Shown: one piece after another, positions 35,769 through 44,366 of the stretch
How positions within the stretch are numbered: position 1 is the stretch's first letter
Layout: each line of letters starts with the position of its first letter
Source: CAWGYQ01 sp963817395
GTDB taxonomy: Bacteria; Acidobacteriota; Vicinamibacteria; Vicinamibacterales; CAVPJW01
Assembly (NCBI GenBank): GCA_963817395.1
Contig: CAWFOC010000012.1
Span: 327,117 to 391,116 of the forward strand
Direction of reading: 5' to 3'
DNA length: 64,000 nucleotides
Program-made: the position numbers and the translations under genes
Notes under the pieces: model-generated
What the model saw: only the letters and a program-made list of their open reading frames with translations
The model's database searches: none
What the model was told of the DNA's origin: nothing

Positions 35769-36238
35769 CACGCCCCTCCCTGCAGTTTCGCGGCCGCGTA
35801 CTGCACCGCCTTGACGATGTTCACATAGCCGGTGCAGCGGCAGAGATTGCCGGAGATGGCCCAGCGAATCTCGTCTTCGGTGGGCTTCCCGTTCTGCTCG
35901 AGGAACGCGGCGCTGGTCATCAGCATGCCCGGCGTGCAGTAGCCGCACTGCAGCCCATGTTCCTGCATGAAGCCTTCCTGCACCGCATGCAGCTGGCCGT
36001 TCTGCTCCAGGCCTTCGACAGTGCTCACCTGCCGGCCGTTGGCCTGGACAGCGAAGACGGTGCACGACTTCACCGGCGTGCCGTCGAGCCGCACCGTACA
36101 GGCGCCGCAATGCGTCGTGTCGCACCCGATGTGGGTGCCCGTGAGGCCGATGGTCTCTCGAATGAAGTGGACCAGCAGCAGGCGCGGCTCGATGTCCGCC
36201 GCATGGGGCTGGCCGTTGACCGTTATCGTCACGTTCAT
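35768..36238 (-). CDS. coxS: CO dehydrogenase small [2Fe-2S] subunit
   Basis: A 156-residue iron-sulfur subunit. The plant-ferredoxin-like N-terminal cluster is bound by HIGCDTTHCGACTVRLDG and the later KSC. The C-terminal four-helix domain binds the second cluster through GLQCGYCTPGMLM and GNLCRCTGY. It relays electrons from the Mo site of CoxL to the FAD of CoxM. The frame is intact. Four nucleotides separate it from coxM. Confidence 0.95.
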   Translation of the reverse strand: MNVTITVNGQPHAADIEPRLLLVHFIRETIGLTGTHIGCDTTHCGACTVRLDGTPVKSCTVFAVQANGRQVSTVEGLEQNGQLHAVQEGFMQEHGLQCGYCTPGMLMTSAAFLEQNGKPTEDEIRWAISGNLCRCTGYVNIVKAVQYAAAKLQGGA

Positions 36239-36242
36239 TGCA

Positions 36243-37118
36243 TCAGCTCCCTGCGGTGGCCCGCGCGAGAGCCTTGGCCAGCGCGCGCGCGGTCAGCACA
36301 CGAACGAGATCCTTCTTGTACTCGACCGACCCACGGCCGTCCGCGCTGGGCTCGGCCTGTTCTTCCGCCAGGCTCGCGGCGGCGGCAATCGAGGACTTGT
36401 CGATGGTCTTCCCGGCGAGGAACGCGGACGCCTTCGTCGCCGCGATCGGCGTCGGGCCCACGTTGGTGAGGCCAATGCTGGCGTGCTCGCAGCGCCCATC
36501 GGAGCCGAGCGTCACCTGTACAGCCACGCCAGCCGTCGCGAAGTCGCCGACTTTACGCTCGAGCTTGAGGTACGCCCCGCCGCTCCGCGGCGGCGGCTTC
36601 GGAATCCTGATTTCGACGAGGACTTCGTCCGGCCTGAGCGCCGTGGTGAACGTTCCTTCGAAGAAGCCGGCGATCGGGATACGCCGCTCGCCCTTCGGCC
36701 CGCGCGCCACGATCTCGGCGCCGAGCGCCAGCATCGTGGCCGGGTGATCGTTGGCCGGATCGCCGTGCGCGAGATTGCCGCAGACCGTGGCCAGGTTCCG
36801 CACGAGCGGATCGGCGATGACTCGGGCCGTGTCGGCGAGGATCGGATACTTCTTCTGCACGATCGCCGAGCTCTCGAGCGCGGCTTCGCGCACGAGCGCA
36901 CCGATTCGGAGCGCGCCGTCAGTTTCAGTGAGCGTGTCGAGTCCGGCGATGCGATTGATGTCGATGAGGTGCGCCGGGCCGGCCAGCCGCAACTTCATCA
37001 GCGGAATGAGGCTTTGCCCACCCGAGAGGATCTTGGCGTCGTCTCCGTGCTGCACCAGCAGCGCGATCGCCTCATCGAGCGTCGCCGGGACGTGGTACTC
37101 GAACGATGCAGGGATCAT
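36243..37118 (-). CDS. coxM: CO dehydrogenase medium FAD subunit
   Basis: A 291-residue FAD-binding subunit. ILSGGQSLIPLMKLRLAGP is the first FAD motif and ATVCGNLAHGDPANDHPAT the second. KLERKVGDFATAGVAV and IGLTNVGPTPIAATKASAF belong to the C-terminal CO_deh_flav_C domain. It takes electrons from CoxS and delivers them to the quinone pool. ATG 37118 has AAGGAA seven bases upstream. First of the three structural genes (M-S-L, the usual form I order). 148 bp separate it from coxE, room for a second promoter. Confidence 0.95.
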   Translation of the reverse strand: MIPASFEYHVPATLDEAIALLVQHGDDAKILSGGQSLIPLMKLRLAGPAHLIDINRIAGLDTLTETDGALRIGALVREAALESSAIVQKKYPILADTARVIADPLVRNLATVCGNLAHGDPANDHPATMLALGAEIVARGPKGERRIPIAGFFEGTFTTALRPDEVLVEIRIPKPPPRSGGAYLKLERKVGDFATAGVAVQVTLGSDGRCEHASIGLTNVGPTPIAATKASAFLAGKTIDKSSIAAAASLAEEQAEPSADGRGSVEYKKDLVRVLTARALAKALARATAGS

Positions 37119-37265
37119 GGCGTGTTCCTTTCGGGCAACGGCCGTCAGTACGCCAGTACGCGGCTGGTCGGCGCGTGGTGATCGGCGCACCGGATCCGGC
37201 TGCGGAGTGAGGAACGACCGCCCATCAAAGCACTGCGGCTGCAGAGTGTCAAGCGTCGAGGCCCG

Positions 37266-38417
37266 TCAGGAGAGGAGCGAGACGTTTCGCGCGAAATCCT
37301 GGAGGCTTTGAAGATTGTGCGCCGGCGCGAAGCCGTCGAGATGAGGCAGCGCCGCCGCCATGCCCCGGGTAAGGGGCTCGTAACCGGGCCGTCCGAGCAG
37401 CGGGTTGAGCCAGATCACCCCGCGCGCTCTGCGCCGGATGGCCATCAGCTCACGTGCGAGGACGTTCGGGTCGCCGGTGTCCCAGCCGTCGGACAGGACG
37501 ACGACCAGCGTCTGAGGGTCGACCAGGCGACCATGTTGCCGGTTGAACGCTGCGAGTGATTCGCCGATGCGGGTGCCTCCCGACCAGTCAGAGACGGCAA
37601 TTAGCCGATCCAGCGCCTGGCGGTAGCTGCGGCCCTTGAGATGCGCCGTGATCCGAGTAAGCCGGGTCGAAAAAGCAAACGTCTCGATACGGGCGAACGA
37701 CTGCTGGAGCGCGAACAGGAAGAGGAGCAACACGCGGCTGTAGACGTTCATCGAGCCAGAGACGTCGCACAGCACGACGAGTTTGAGCGGACGCCGCCGG
37801 CGCCGACGGCGGCGCAGATCGATGATTTCGCCGCGGGCGAGATTGGCCCGAATGGTTCGCCGGAGGTCGAGACGGCCGCTTCGCCCCCGGCGCCCGCGCC
37901 GCCGCATCTGGCTTTCGAGCCTGCGCGCGAGCGAGACGGCAACGCGCAGGAGGTGTTCGAGCTGGAGGTCGGAAAACGTCGAGAAATCCTGACTCGTAAG
38001 CGCCTCGCGATCGCTGATTCCTGGGGTTTCAATGGGCTCACCGTCCGCGTCTCGCTCGTCTGAGGCGAAGGCGAGCACCGAGAGATCGGACGCGGTGCGG
38101 CGCGGTGTCGGGCGTCGAGCTTCCTGCGGCTCCGAATCGCCCGACCCCCGGAGCGGCGCCGACGATCGACCCTTCTCGGGACGCGACAACCAGAAGATGT
38201 CGAACGCCCGATCGAAGATTGCGAGGTCTTCTTGGCGAGCCGTCAGGATCGACCGAAGCCCGAACCGGACTTCGACAGGATCGGTGAGGTCGAGGTGCTC
38301 CAGCGCGCGAAGTGTATCGATGGTTCGGGGCGTCGTCACCGGCAGTCCGGCGAGGCGCAGCTCGCGGCAGAACCTGATGACGGAGAGAACGGGATCGGGA
38401 CGCGCGGGCTCGTCCAT
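37266..38417 (-). CDS. coxE: CoxE-like von Willebrand factor A protein
   Basis: A 383-residue VWA_CoxE protein. The metal-ion site (MIDAS) is VVLCDVSGSMNVYSR (DxSxS), with the Thr in DWSGGTRIGESLAAF and the Asp in VVLSDGWDTGDPNVL. The central part is an Arg-rich tract (RRRRRRRRPLK), and the N-terminus has SVIRFCRELRLAGLPVTTPR, typical of the family. Together with the CoxD AAA+ ATPase it is thought to mature the Mo-Cu centre (shown for Afipia carboxidovorans CoxD/CoxE/CoxF). The frame is intact, with 9 bp to coxD. Confidence 0.9.
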   Translation of the reverse strand: MDEPARPDPVLSVIRFCRELRLAGLPVTTPRTIDTLRALEHLDLTDPVEVRFGLRSILTARQEDLAIFDRAFDIFWLSRPEKGRSSAPLRGSGDSEPQEARRPTPRRTASDLSVLAFASDERDADGEPIETPGISDREALTSQDFSTFSDLQLEHLLRVAVSLARRLESQMRRRGRRGRSGRLDLRRTIRANLARGEIIDLRRRRRRRRPLKLVVLCDVSGSMNVYSRVLLLFLFALQQSFARIETFAFSTRLTRITAHLKGRSYRQALDRLIAVSDWSGGTRIGESLAAFNRQHGRLVDPQTLVVVLSDGWDTGDPNVLARELMAIRRRARGVIWLNPLLGRPGYEPLTRGMAAALPHLDGFAPAHNLQSLQDFARNVSLLS

Positions 38418-38426
38418 GGGCGGCGG

Positions 38427-39320
38427 TCACTTTTCGGAGATGGAGCCGACGACTGTCACGAGCGCCGCAGCCTCTTCCTCATGGAACCTCTTGAGATCGT
38501 CGGCATCCTTCAGGACGCAGCCCACGGTGGCCTCGAGCACGTCGCGATCGATCGAGGTGCGGCCCAGGGCCACCAGAGCAGCGCCCCAGTCGAGCGATTC
38601 CGCGACGCCTGGCGCCTTCGCGAGGTTGCGCGTCCGCAGATGAGCCATCGCGTGCGCGATCTGGCTCGCGAGGCGCCCGCCGATGCCTGGCACTTTCAGA
38701 CGGATGATCGCTTCCTCTTTCTGCAGCGAGGGATAGTCGATCCAGAGATACAGGCAGCGTCGCCGCAACGCGTCGGACAGCTCGCGCGTCCGGTTCGACG
38801 TGAGCACCACCATCGGCGGGTGCGTGGCGCGAATGGTGCCAATCTCTGGAATCGTCACCTGGAAATCGGCGAGCACTTCGAGCAGGAAGGCTTCGAACTC
38901 CAGCTCGGCGCGGTCGATTTCGTCGACCAGCAGCACGGGCGACGCGTGCTGGTCGGTGATGGCGGCGAGCAACGGGCGCTTCAGCAGGAAATCCTCGGAG
39001 AAAATGGCGGCTTCGCTCTGATCGACGCCGCGTCCGGCCGCTTCGCCAAGACGGATGTGCAGCAGCTGTCTGGGATAGTTCCACTCGTACAGCGCCGTCT
39101 GCTGATCGAGCCCCTCGTAACACTGGAGGCGAATGAGCCGCGTGTCGAGCAGGCGCGCGAGAACCTTCGCGATCTCGGTCTTGCCGACGCCGGCATGGCC
39201 CTCCACGAGCAACGGCCGACGGAGCACTTGGGCCAAGTGCACAGAGGTGGCAATGGAGGCATCGGCGACGTAGTCGGCCTCGTGCATCGCCTGAAGGATG
39301 CGGCGGATGTCGTCGGTCAT
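38427..39320 (-). CDS. coxD: CoxD-like MoxR AAA+ ATPase
   Basis: A 297-residue AAA+ ATPase of the MoxR/CoxD group. Walker A is LLVEGHAGVGKTEIAKVLA and Walker B is SPVLLVDEIDRAELEFEAFL. VLTSNRTRELSDALRRRCLY is sensor 1 and the arginine-finger region. In the known CO dehydrogenase system CoxD unfolds or remodels apo-CoxL so that sulfur and copper can be inserted. It appears to head the cluster; the TPR gene upstream on the same strand ends 32 bp before it, so co-transcription with that gene is possible. Confidence 0.9.
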   Translation of the reverse strand: MTDDIRRILQAMHEADYVADASIATSVHLAQVLRRPLLVEGHAGVGKTEIAKVLARLLDTRLIRLQCYEGLDQQTALYEWNYPRQLLHIRLGEAAGRGVDQSEAAIFSEDFLLKRPLLAAITDQHASPVLLVDEIDRAELEFEAFLLEVLADFQVTIPEIGTIRATHPPMVVLTSNRTRELSDALRRRCLYLWIDYPSLQKEEAIIRLKVPGIGGRLASQIAHAMAHLRTRNLAKAPGVAESLDWGAALVALGRTSIDRDVLEATVGCVLKDADDLKRFHEEEAAALVTVVGSISEK

Positions 39321-39352
39321 GGGTCTCAGGGCTCGCGCAACGGGAAACGAGG

Positions 39353-41017
39353 CTAGAACACCGACGCGGGCAGCGTGACGTCGGCGCGGGCCCAGGCTCT
39401 CTTGAACCGTGCCTCCGCGGCTGCCGCTTCGACCGGGCGGTTCTGCGCCTCCAGGCTCTTCGTCAGGCCGAACAGCGACCAGCCGTTTTCTGGATTTCGC
39501 CGCAGATCCTCCAGGTACACGGCCTCGGCGTCCTTGGCCCGCCCCGCCGCCAGGAGCGCCGCGCCCAGCGACTGGCGCACGGGATAGTGCCACGGCGCCG
39601 GCTCGTAGTATCTCTGCGCATCTTGCATGTCGACGGCCATCTGGAGCTCACGCACCGCGTCGTCCCAGCGCTTTTCCGCGACCGCCAGCTCGCCTGAGGC
39701 GACGTGCACGGCGAGCTCGACGAGGCTCTTCAATGAAGTGCCTGACGTACCGCCGACGTCGAGCGCGAGCGAGGGATCGCCGGCAAGCGCGCTGAGCTCC
39801 TTGATTTCGGCCCGGGAGCGGTCGATCTGCCCCCGCCGCGCAAACGCCACGGCGCGGCCGTAGCGCCACGTCGCGTTGACGAAGACCAGCTTCTGATCGG
39901 GTTGCGCTTCGGTCAGCATGTCTTCCCAGCGTCCAAACCGCACCAACGCGTAGTACTGCGTCCCCTGGAAGTCCTGGAGAGGACTGTACTCATGTGACAG
40001 ATCGTGCGGGGTCTTGCTGCTCATCTTGCGGGCCGCATCGATAGCCACCCGGCTTCGTCCCTCCATCGTGGCGGCCGACCAGAGAAAATGAATGTTGTGC
40101 GGGTAGTAGCCGACCGGATACACGCCCTGGGCCTGGCACTGCGCGATGTAGTCCTCGTCGGCCGCGATCGCGCGCACGTTGCTCTCGGCGGCGTCCGCGT
40201 AGCGCCCCACGCGCATGTAGATGTGCGCTGGCATGTGCACGATGTGACCGGCGCCCGGCATGAGGCTTTCGAGCTTGTCAGCGCTCGGCACCGCACGCTC
40301 GGGACGCGAGGTCGCTTCGACCATGTGGATGTAGTAGTGATGCGCGCCGGGATGATCCGGGTGCTCGCGGATCACTTTCTCCACGGCGGCGAGCGCGGCG
40401 GCGATACCCGGATGCGGCTGATCCTTTCTGGTCCAGTAGTCCCACGGACGCGTCTCGACCACGGCGGCGGCGAACATCAAGTTGACTTCGGGATCGTCTG
40501 GAAATCGCTTGACCACCTGTTCCATGGCCTGCGCGTACAGCGCGTTGGGGCCCTTCCAGTCGTCGATTTTCTCAGAGGGATACCGTTTGGCGAGCGCGTC
40601 GATCATCGCCTGTTCGGTTTCGGTGAGACGCGGCTTGAGCGATAACGCCTTCTGAACCGCGTCGTACGCGCTCTTCATGCGCTCGGCGTCGGGTAACGGA
40701 TCGTTGATGTTCGGGCCGTGCGCCAGCGCCTGACCCCAGTAGCACATCCCGCAGGCGGGATCGAGACGTGAGGCTTCGCGATACGACCGCACCGCCTCCG
40801 CATGGTTGAAACCATAGGTCAGACGCAGGCCCTGATCGAAGAACTGCTGAGCCCGCTCCGTCGCCGTCACCTTGTAATGAAGAGTACCAAGGTTGTTGAG
40901 GAGTGGCGCCAGGGGTGTTCCGGCGCCGCCCTGCGCGGCGGCATCGAGAGAGGGGACGAGAGTGGCGAGCGTCAGCGCGCCCGCGAGAATGACCGCGACT
41001 CGTACCGCAACTGTCAT
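39353..41017 (-). CDS. Secreted TPR-repeat protein, paralogue of 26422-28050
   Basis: A 554-residue protein with a signal peptide (MTVAVRVAVILAGALTLATL ... DAAAQ). The first mature block, LGTLHYKVTATERAQQFFDQ then GLRLTYGFNHAEAVRSYREA and CGMCYWGQALAHGPNIN, is diagnostic for this TPR family. A His-rich GAGHIVHMPAHIYMRVGRY follows, aligned with HALHMPSHTFTRVGYW of the other copy. C-terminal repeats include GWSLFGLTKSLEAQNRPVEA. The frame is intact; GGGAG lies upstream of the ATG. Function is unknown. Its position just upstream of coxD may be coincidental. Confidence 0.8.
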   Translation of the reverse strand: MTVAVRVAVILAGALTLATLVPSLDAAAQGGAGTPLAPLLNNLGTLHYKVTATERAQQFFDQGLRLTYGFNHAEAVRSYREASRLDPACGMCYWGQALAHGPNINDPLPDAERMKSAYDAVQKALSLKPRLTETEQAMIDALAKRYPSEKIDDWKGPNALYAQAMEQVVKRFPDDPEVNLMFAAAVVETRPWDYWTRKDQPHPGIAAALAAVEKVIREHPDHPGAHHYYIHMVEATSRPERAVPSADKLESLMPGAGHIVHMPAHIYMRVGRYADAAESNVRAIAADEDYIAQCQAQGVYPVGYYPHNIHFLWSAATMEGRSRVAIDAARKMSSKTPHDLSHEYSPLQDFQGTQYYALVRFGRWEDMLTEAQPDQKLVFVNATWRYGRAVAFARRGQIDRSRAEIKELSALAGDPSLALDVGGTSGTSLKSLVELAVHVASGELAVAEKRWDDAVRELQMAVDMQDAQRYYEPAPWHYPVRQSLGAALLAAGRAKDAEAVYLEDLRRNPENGWSLFGLTKSLEAQNRPVEAAAAEARFKRAWARADVTLPASVF

Positions 41018-41124
41018 GGCTGGCTCCCGAAGCAGTGAACATGCCGCTCTGAAATCGAAGATCTCAGATTATAGCTGGCCCGGCTGGTGCAAGCCGTCGG
41101 CGCCGCCTCCGGCTGGCATTCCCC

Positions 41125-41598
41125 TCAGGCTCGGTGCGCAGACCGGGCGCGCCGAATCTGGTCGGCGTGATTGTGAGCGTGTAATGCGTAGATCTCGAGC
41201 CATCGATCGACTCCGTAACGGCCGCTTTCACTGTGCATGCCGACACGCTTCCATTCGGCATCGCTCATTCGCTCAAGGATCTCGGCTGTCGTCCGCCGCG
41301 CCGATCCGAAGGCTTCGAGAGAGCCGTCGATCGGACGGTCGTAGTAGAGACGCCGCGCGAATTCATCTTGGTCGTACCCCACGATGGTCGGCTCGTCCTC
41401 GGCGAGCAGTCGCCGCAGGCGGATCGCGGCGGTCATCTCGCTGTCAGCCAGATGGTGCACGATCTCGCGGGCCGACCACTTGCCGGGGGCCGGACGCGCA
41501 TCGAGCTCCTCCTCCGTCGCACCGGCCAGGGCCTCGACGATCACGCGATGTCCCGACTTGTAGCGTTCGATCAACTCGCGCCTGTGGACCTGATCCAT
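41125..41598 (-). CDS. DinB-family protein
   Basis: A 157-residue four-helix protein of the DinB/YfiT-like superfamily. The metal-binding histidines appear in WSAREIVHHLADSE and LHAHNHADQIRRARS. GATEEELDARPAPGKWS is the usual lead-in. Members of this superfamily include metal-dependent thiol (bacillithiol or mycothiol) S-transferases; many, as here, have no assigned reaction. The frame is intact. Confidence 0.85.
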   Translation of the reverse strand: MDQVHRRELIERYKSGHRVIVEALAGATEEELDARPAPGKWSAREIVHHLADSEMTAAIRLRRLLAEDEPTIVGYDQDEFARRLYYDRPIDGSLEAFGSARRTTAEILERMSDAEWKRVGMHSESGRYGVDRWLEIYALHAHNHADQIRRARSAHRA

Positions 41599-41703
41599 CG
41601 CTCACCTCCTTCCAGATTCTCGTCCGCGCCTCCGACTGAGGCAAGGCGGCGGGGATGCTATGATGCAGATTCTTCTCGACGACGATCAATCCGGAGGACG
41701 TCG

Positions 41704-43221
41704 ATGGGTTCGATGGCCCGTTTCATCCCGGCTGCACTCGCTCTGACACTGCTCTCCAGTCCAGTTCCATCGGCCCAGCAGGCCGCCGCTTTCCGGGCTC
41801 CGTCGCACGCCCGGGCGGTGCCGCGGCTCCTGATTCGCCAGGCCATGGTGGTGTACGGCAATGGGAAGCCGGCGTTTGGCCCTGTCGACATCCTCGTCGA
41901 CGCAGGCCGCATCGCGCGCGTGGCGCCGCACATCGAAACCACCGCCGACGCCGTCATCGACGCAACCGGCAAGTACGTGCTTCCGGGCATCGTCAATACT
42001 CACGTGCACCTTCAGGACGAGCGATCGGGCGTCTCGCAGCCCCTTCAGTACGAACTGAATCTCTATCTGGCCGCAGGAGTCACGACGCTCAGGGACGTCG
42101 GCTCCGATTACGAGAAGGCGCGCCGGTGGCGCGCGGCGAGCGCCGCCGGCGAGCTCGTTGCGCCGCGCATTCTGCTGTACACGAACCTCTGGCGATCGCG
42201 CGGGCTGTCGCCCGCGCAACTCACCGAAGGCGTTCAGTACGCGAAGGAGCAGGGGTCCGACGGCCTGAAGCTGAGCGGCCTGGATCGGGATCAGCTCGAA
42301 GCGGTCATGAGCGAGGCGCACCGGCTGGCGCTGCCGACGGCGACACACATTGGCGTGGAGGAAACGACCGCGAAAGACTACGCCGAGCTGGGCGTCAGCT
42401 CCATCGAGCATTTCTACGGCGTCGCCGACGCGGCCCTGGACGGCGTCCAGAACTTCCCGTCCTCGATGAACTACAGCAACGAGATCGACCGATTCGCGCA
42501 GGCGGGCGAGCTCTATACGCAGGGGAATCTGGACCGCGGGAAGCTGTCGGACGTGCTGGACCTGATGATTGCGAAGAACGTGGCGTGGAGTCCGACGCTG
42601 TCGATCTATGCGGCCAGCCGCGATCTGCTCCGCGCGCAGAACGTCCCCTGGATGCGCGACTATCTGCATCCCACGCTCGAGGATTTTTTCAGGCCCAGCC
42701 TCGCTAATCACGGCTCGTTCTTCATCGGCTGGACGAATACGCAGGAAGTCCGGTGGAAGAGGAACTACCAGGTCTGGATGGACGCGCTTCGCGAGTTCGG
42801 GTCGAAGGGCGGCCTCATCACGACGGGCGATGATGCCGGATTCATCTATTCGGTGTACGGCTTCGGCCTCGTCCACGAGCTCGAGTTGCATGAGGAGGCC
42901 GGCTTCCACCCGCTCGAAGTGATCCAGCACGCCACCGTGAATGGTGCGCGGCTGCTTGGGCTCGGCGATCGGACGGGCCGGATCCGGGAAGGCTTCGACG
43001 CCGACCTGATCGTGGTCAACGGCAACCCGCTCGAGAACCTTCATGTGCTGAACCCGTACGGCACCGACATCAACGTGAACAACCGGAACGCGCACGGCGG
43101 CGGGATCGAGTGGACGATCAAACAGGGCATGCCGTATCACGTGCCCACGCTCTTGAAGGAAGTGCGCGAGCTCGTCTCGCGCGCACGGGCCGAGCGAGGC
43201 CGTCAGACGACGGCTCAGTGA
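41704..43221 (+). CDS. Secreted metal-dependent amidohydrolase
   Basis: A 505-residue protein with a signal peptide (MARFIPAALALTLLSSPVPS ... QQAAA). The TIM-barrel amidohydrolase signatures are PGIVNTHVHLQDE (first metal HxH), DGLKLSGLD (candidate carboxylated Lys), TATHIGVEE and SSIEHFYG (His ligands), and LITTGDDAGF (catalytic Asp). The C-terminus closes with GRIREGFDADLIVVNGNPLE. Such secreted imidazolonepropionase- or prolidase-like enzymes hydrolyse cyclic amides or dipeptides; the substrate is unknown. A good ribosome site, GGAGG, precedes the ATG, and TATGAT (-10-like) lies near 41658. The frame is intact. Confidence 0.87.
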   Translation: MGSMARFIPAALALTLLSSPVPSAQQAAAFRAPSHARAVPRLLIRQAMVVYGNGKPAFGPVDILVDAGRIARVAPHIETTADAVIDATGKYVLPGIVNTHVHLQDERSGVSQPLQYELNLYLAAGVTTLRDVGSDYEKARRWRAASAAGELVAPRILLYTNLWRSRGLSPAQLTEGVQYAKEQGSDGLKLSGLDRDQLEAVMSEAHRLALPTATHIGVEETTAKDYAELGVSSIEHFYGVADAALDGVQNFPSSMNYSNEIDRFAQAGELYTQGNLDRGKLSDVLDLMIAKNVAWSPTLSIYAASRDLLRAQNVPWMRDYLHPTLEDFFRPSLANHGSFFIGWTNTQEVRWKRNYQVWMDALREFGSKGGLITTGDDAGFIYSVYGFGLVHELELHEEAGFHPLEVIQHATVNGARLLGLGDRTGRIREGFDADLIVVNGNPLENLHVLNPYGTDINVNNRNAHGGGIEWTIKQGMPYHVPTLLKEVRELVSRARAERGRQTTAQ

Positions 43222-43249
43222 CGCCCGTGGCGTTCCCCCATCGACCTTC

Positions 43250-43975
43250 ATGCCACGACTCTCCGGCCTGGACCCGCTAGCGGTCGAACGATCGTTGCTG
43301 GTAGCCGCCGAGCCCTCGCGCATCATCGCGGCCTTTTTCGATCCGGCGGAACTCACCCGGTGGTGGCAGGTGATTCGGTCCGTCACCACACCTCGCCCGC
43401 TCGGGGTCTATGCGGTCGAGTGGCCGGCCACCGAGTACCGCGACGACATTCTCGGACCGCTCGGCGGGATTTTTCACGGCACGGTGATGGACTTCAAGGC
43501 CGGGCGGGAGTTCTTCGTCGCGAACGCCTACTGGCTGCCGCCCGTCGGCGAGCCCCTCGGCCCGATGGCGCTCGAAGTCTCGTGTACCTACGACGAGAAC
43601 CTGCGCGAAGATCGCCCGCCGACCACGCTCGTTCGAGTGCGGCAGACCGGCTCGCGGGAAGGACCGCGGTGGACCCGGTACTGCGAAGTGGTCGCGCGTG
43701 GATGGGAGCTCGCGCTCGAATCGCTGAGAGAGCACATCGAGAAAGAGCGGCGATCGCAAAACGCGTCCCGCACGGTGCAGAGCTACCGGAAGCTGATGGC
43801 CACGACCCGGGCCGTCGTCCGCGACGCGGGCCGATGGTCCGTCGCATCGGTCACCATCTGCGCCGGTAAGGCCCGACGTCCAACGGTCGCTTCGAGGCGC
43901 GCAGGCGCAGCTGCGGCAACTGGACGGTGGTCCACCGGATCCTCACCAGACGCGGGCTCGGATCATCGGCGGTGA
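43250..43975 (+). CDS. SRPBCC-domain protein with transposase-derived tail
   Basis: The first 165 residues form an AHSA1/SRPBCC-type domain: VERSLLVAAEPSRIIAAFFD, LTRWWQVIRSVTTPRPLGVY, GTVMDFKAGREFFVANAYWL and a C-terminal helix WELALESLREHIEKERR. From about 43765 the same frame continues RTVQSYRKLMATTRAVVRD, which looks like the start of an ISNCY transposase remnant. The original C-terminus of this protein therefore seems replaced, and the listed stop at 43973-43975 belongs to the remnant. Such domains bind hydrophobic ligands. It lies 28 bp after the amidohydrolase on the same strand. Confidence 0.7.
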   Translation: MPRLSGLDPLAVERSLLVAAEPSRIIAAFFDPAELTRWWQVIRSVTTPRPLGVYAVEWPATEYRDDILGPLGGIFHGTVMDFKAGREFFVANAYWLPPVGEPLGPMALEVSCTYDENLREDRPPTTLVRVRQTGSREGPRWTRYCEVVARGWELALESLREHIEKERRSQNASRTVQSYRKLMATTRAVVRDAGRWSVASVTICAGKARRPTVASRRAGAAAATGRWSTGSSPDAGSDHRR

Positions 43976-44270
43976 CACGCACGTGCCGGATAAGGTGCTG
44001 AGTATCTTCGAGCCACACACCGAGACCATCCGCAGGGGACGATCGCGCGGCGAATGAGTTCGGCAAGCTGGTCACGATTCAAGAATCGGAGCACCAGATC
44101 GTCACCGCCTATGAGGTGCACACCAAGCGCCCGGCCGACGTCACGTTGTGGACAGCCGCGCTCGATCGGCATCAGACGATCTTCGGCCGCTCGCGGACAT
44201 CGCCGCCGCCGATCGCGGCTTCAGCTCGGCGCGCAATGAACAGGCGGCGATCGATCGCGGTGTCGAGAGG
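43765..44270 (+). mobile_element. ISNCY-type transposase remnant
   Basis: Translated piecewise, this stretch gives YRKLMATTRAVVRDAGR, QAQLRQLDGGPPDPHQTRAR, VPDKVLSIFEPHTETIRRGR, EFGKLVTIQESEHQIVTAYE, VHTKRPADVTLWTAALDRHQ and DIAAADRGFSSARNEQAAID. The SLFEPHTE and EFG-K-V blocks and the ADRGF segment are hallmarks of ISNCY/IS1182-like DDE transposases. Frames change several times and both termini are missing, with no inverted repeats found. It is a dead fragment lying between the SRPBCC gene and the permease. Confidence 0.75.
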
Positions 44271-44271
44271 C

Positions 44272-44366
44272 GATGATGGTAGCCAAGCCGTCAGTGTCCG
44301 ACGACGCGCGCGCCTCCATCCGCGATGATGGTCGCCCAGCAGTCCGTGTCAGACGACGCGCGCGCT
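44272..44366 (+). repeat. Imperfect tandem duplication of the permease start
   Basis: The 43 bp from 44272 (GATGATGGTAGCC...) recur from 44324 (GATGATGGTCGCC...) with about five differences. Both copies would begin an MMVA-(Q/K)-x-SVSDDARA peptide. The first lies directly against the end of the transposase remnant. Confidence 0.8.

Noticed and set aside
37785..37910. Arg-rich low-complexity tract (possible repeat)
   Set aside because: It is the Arg-rich linker of CoxE (eight or more Arg codons), a normal feature of that protein, not a nucleotide repeat array.
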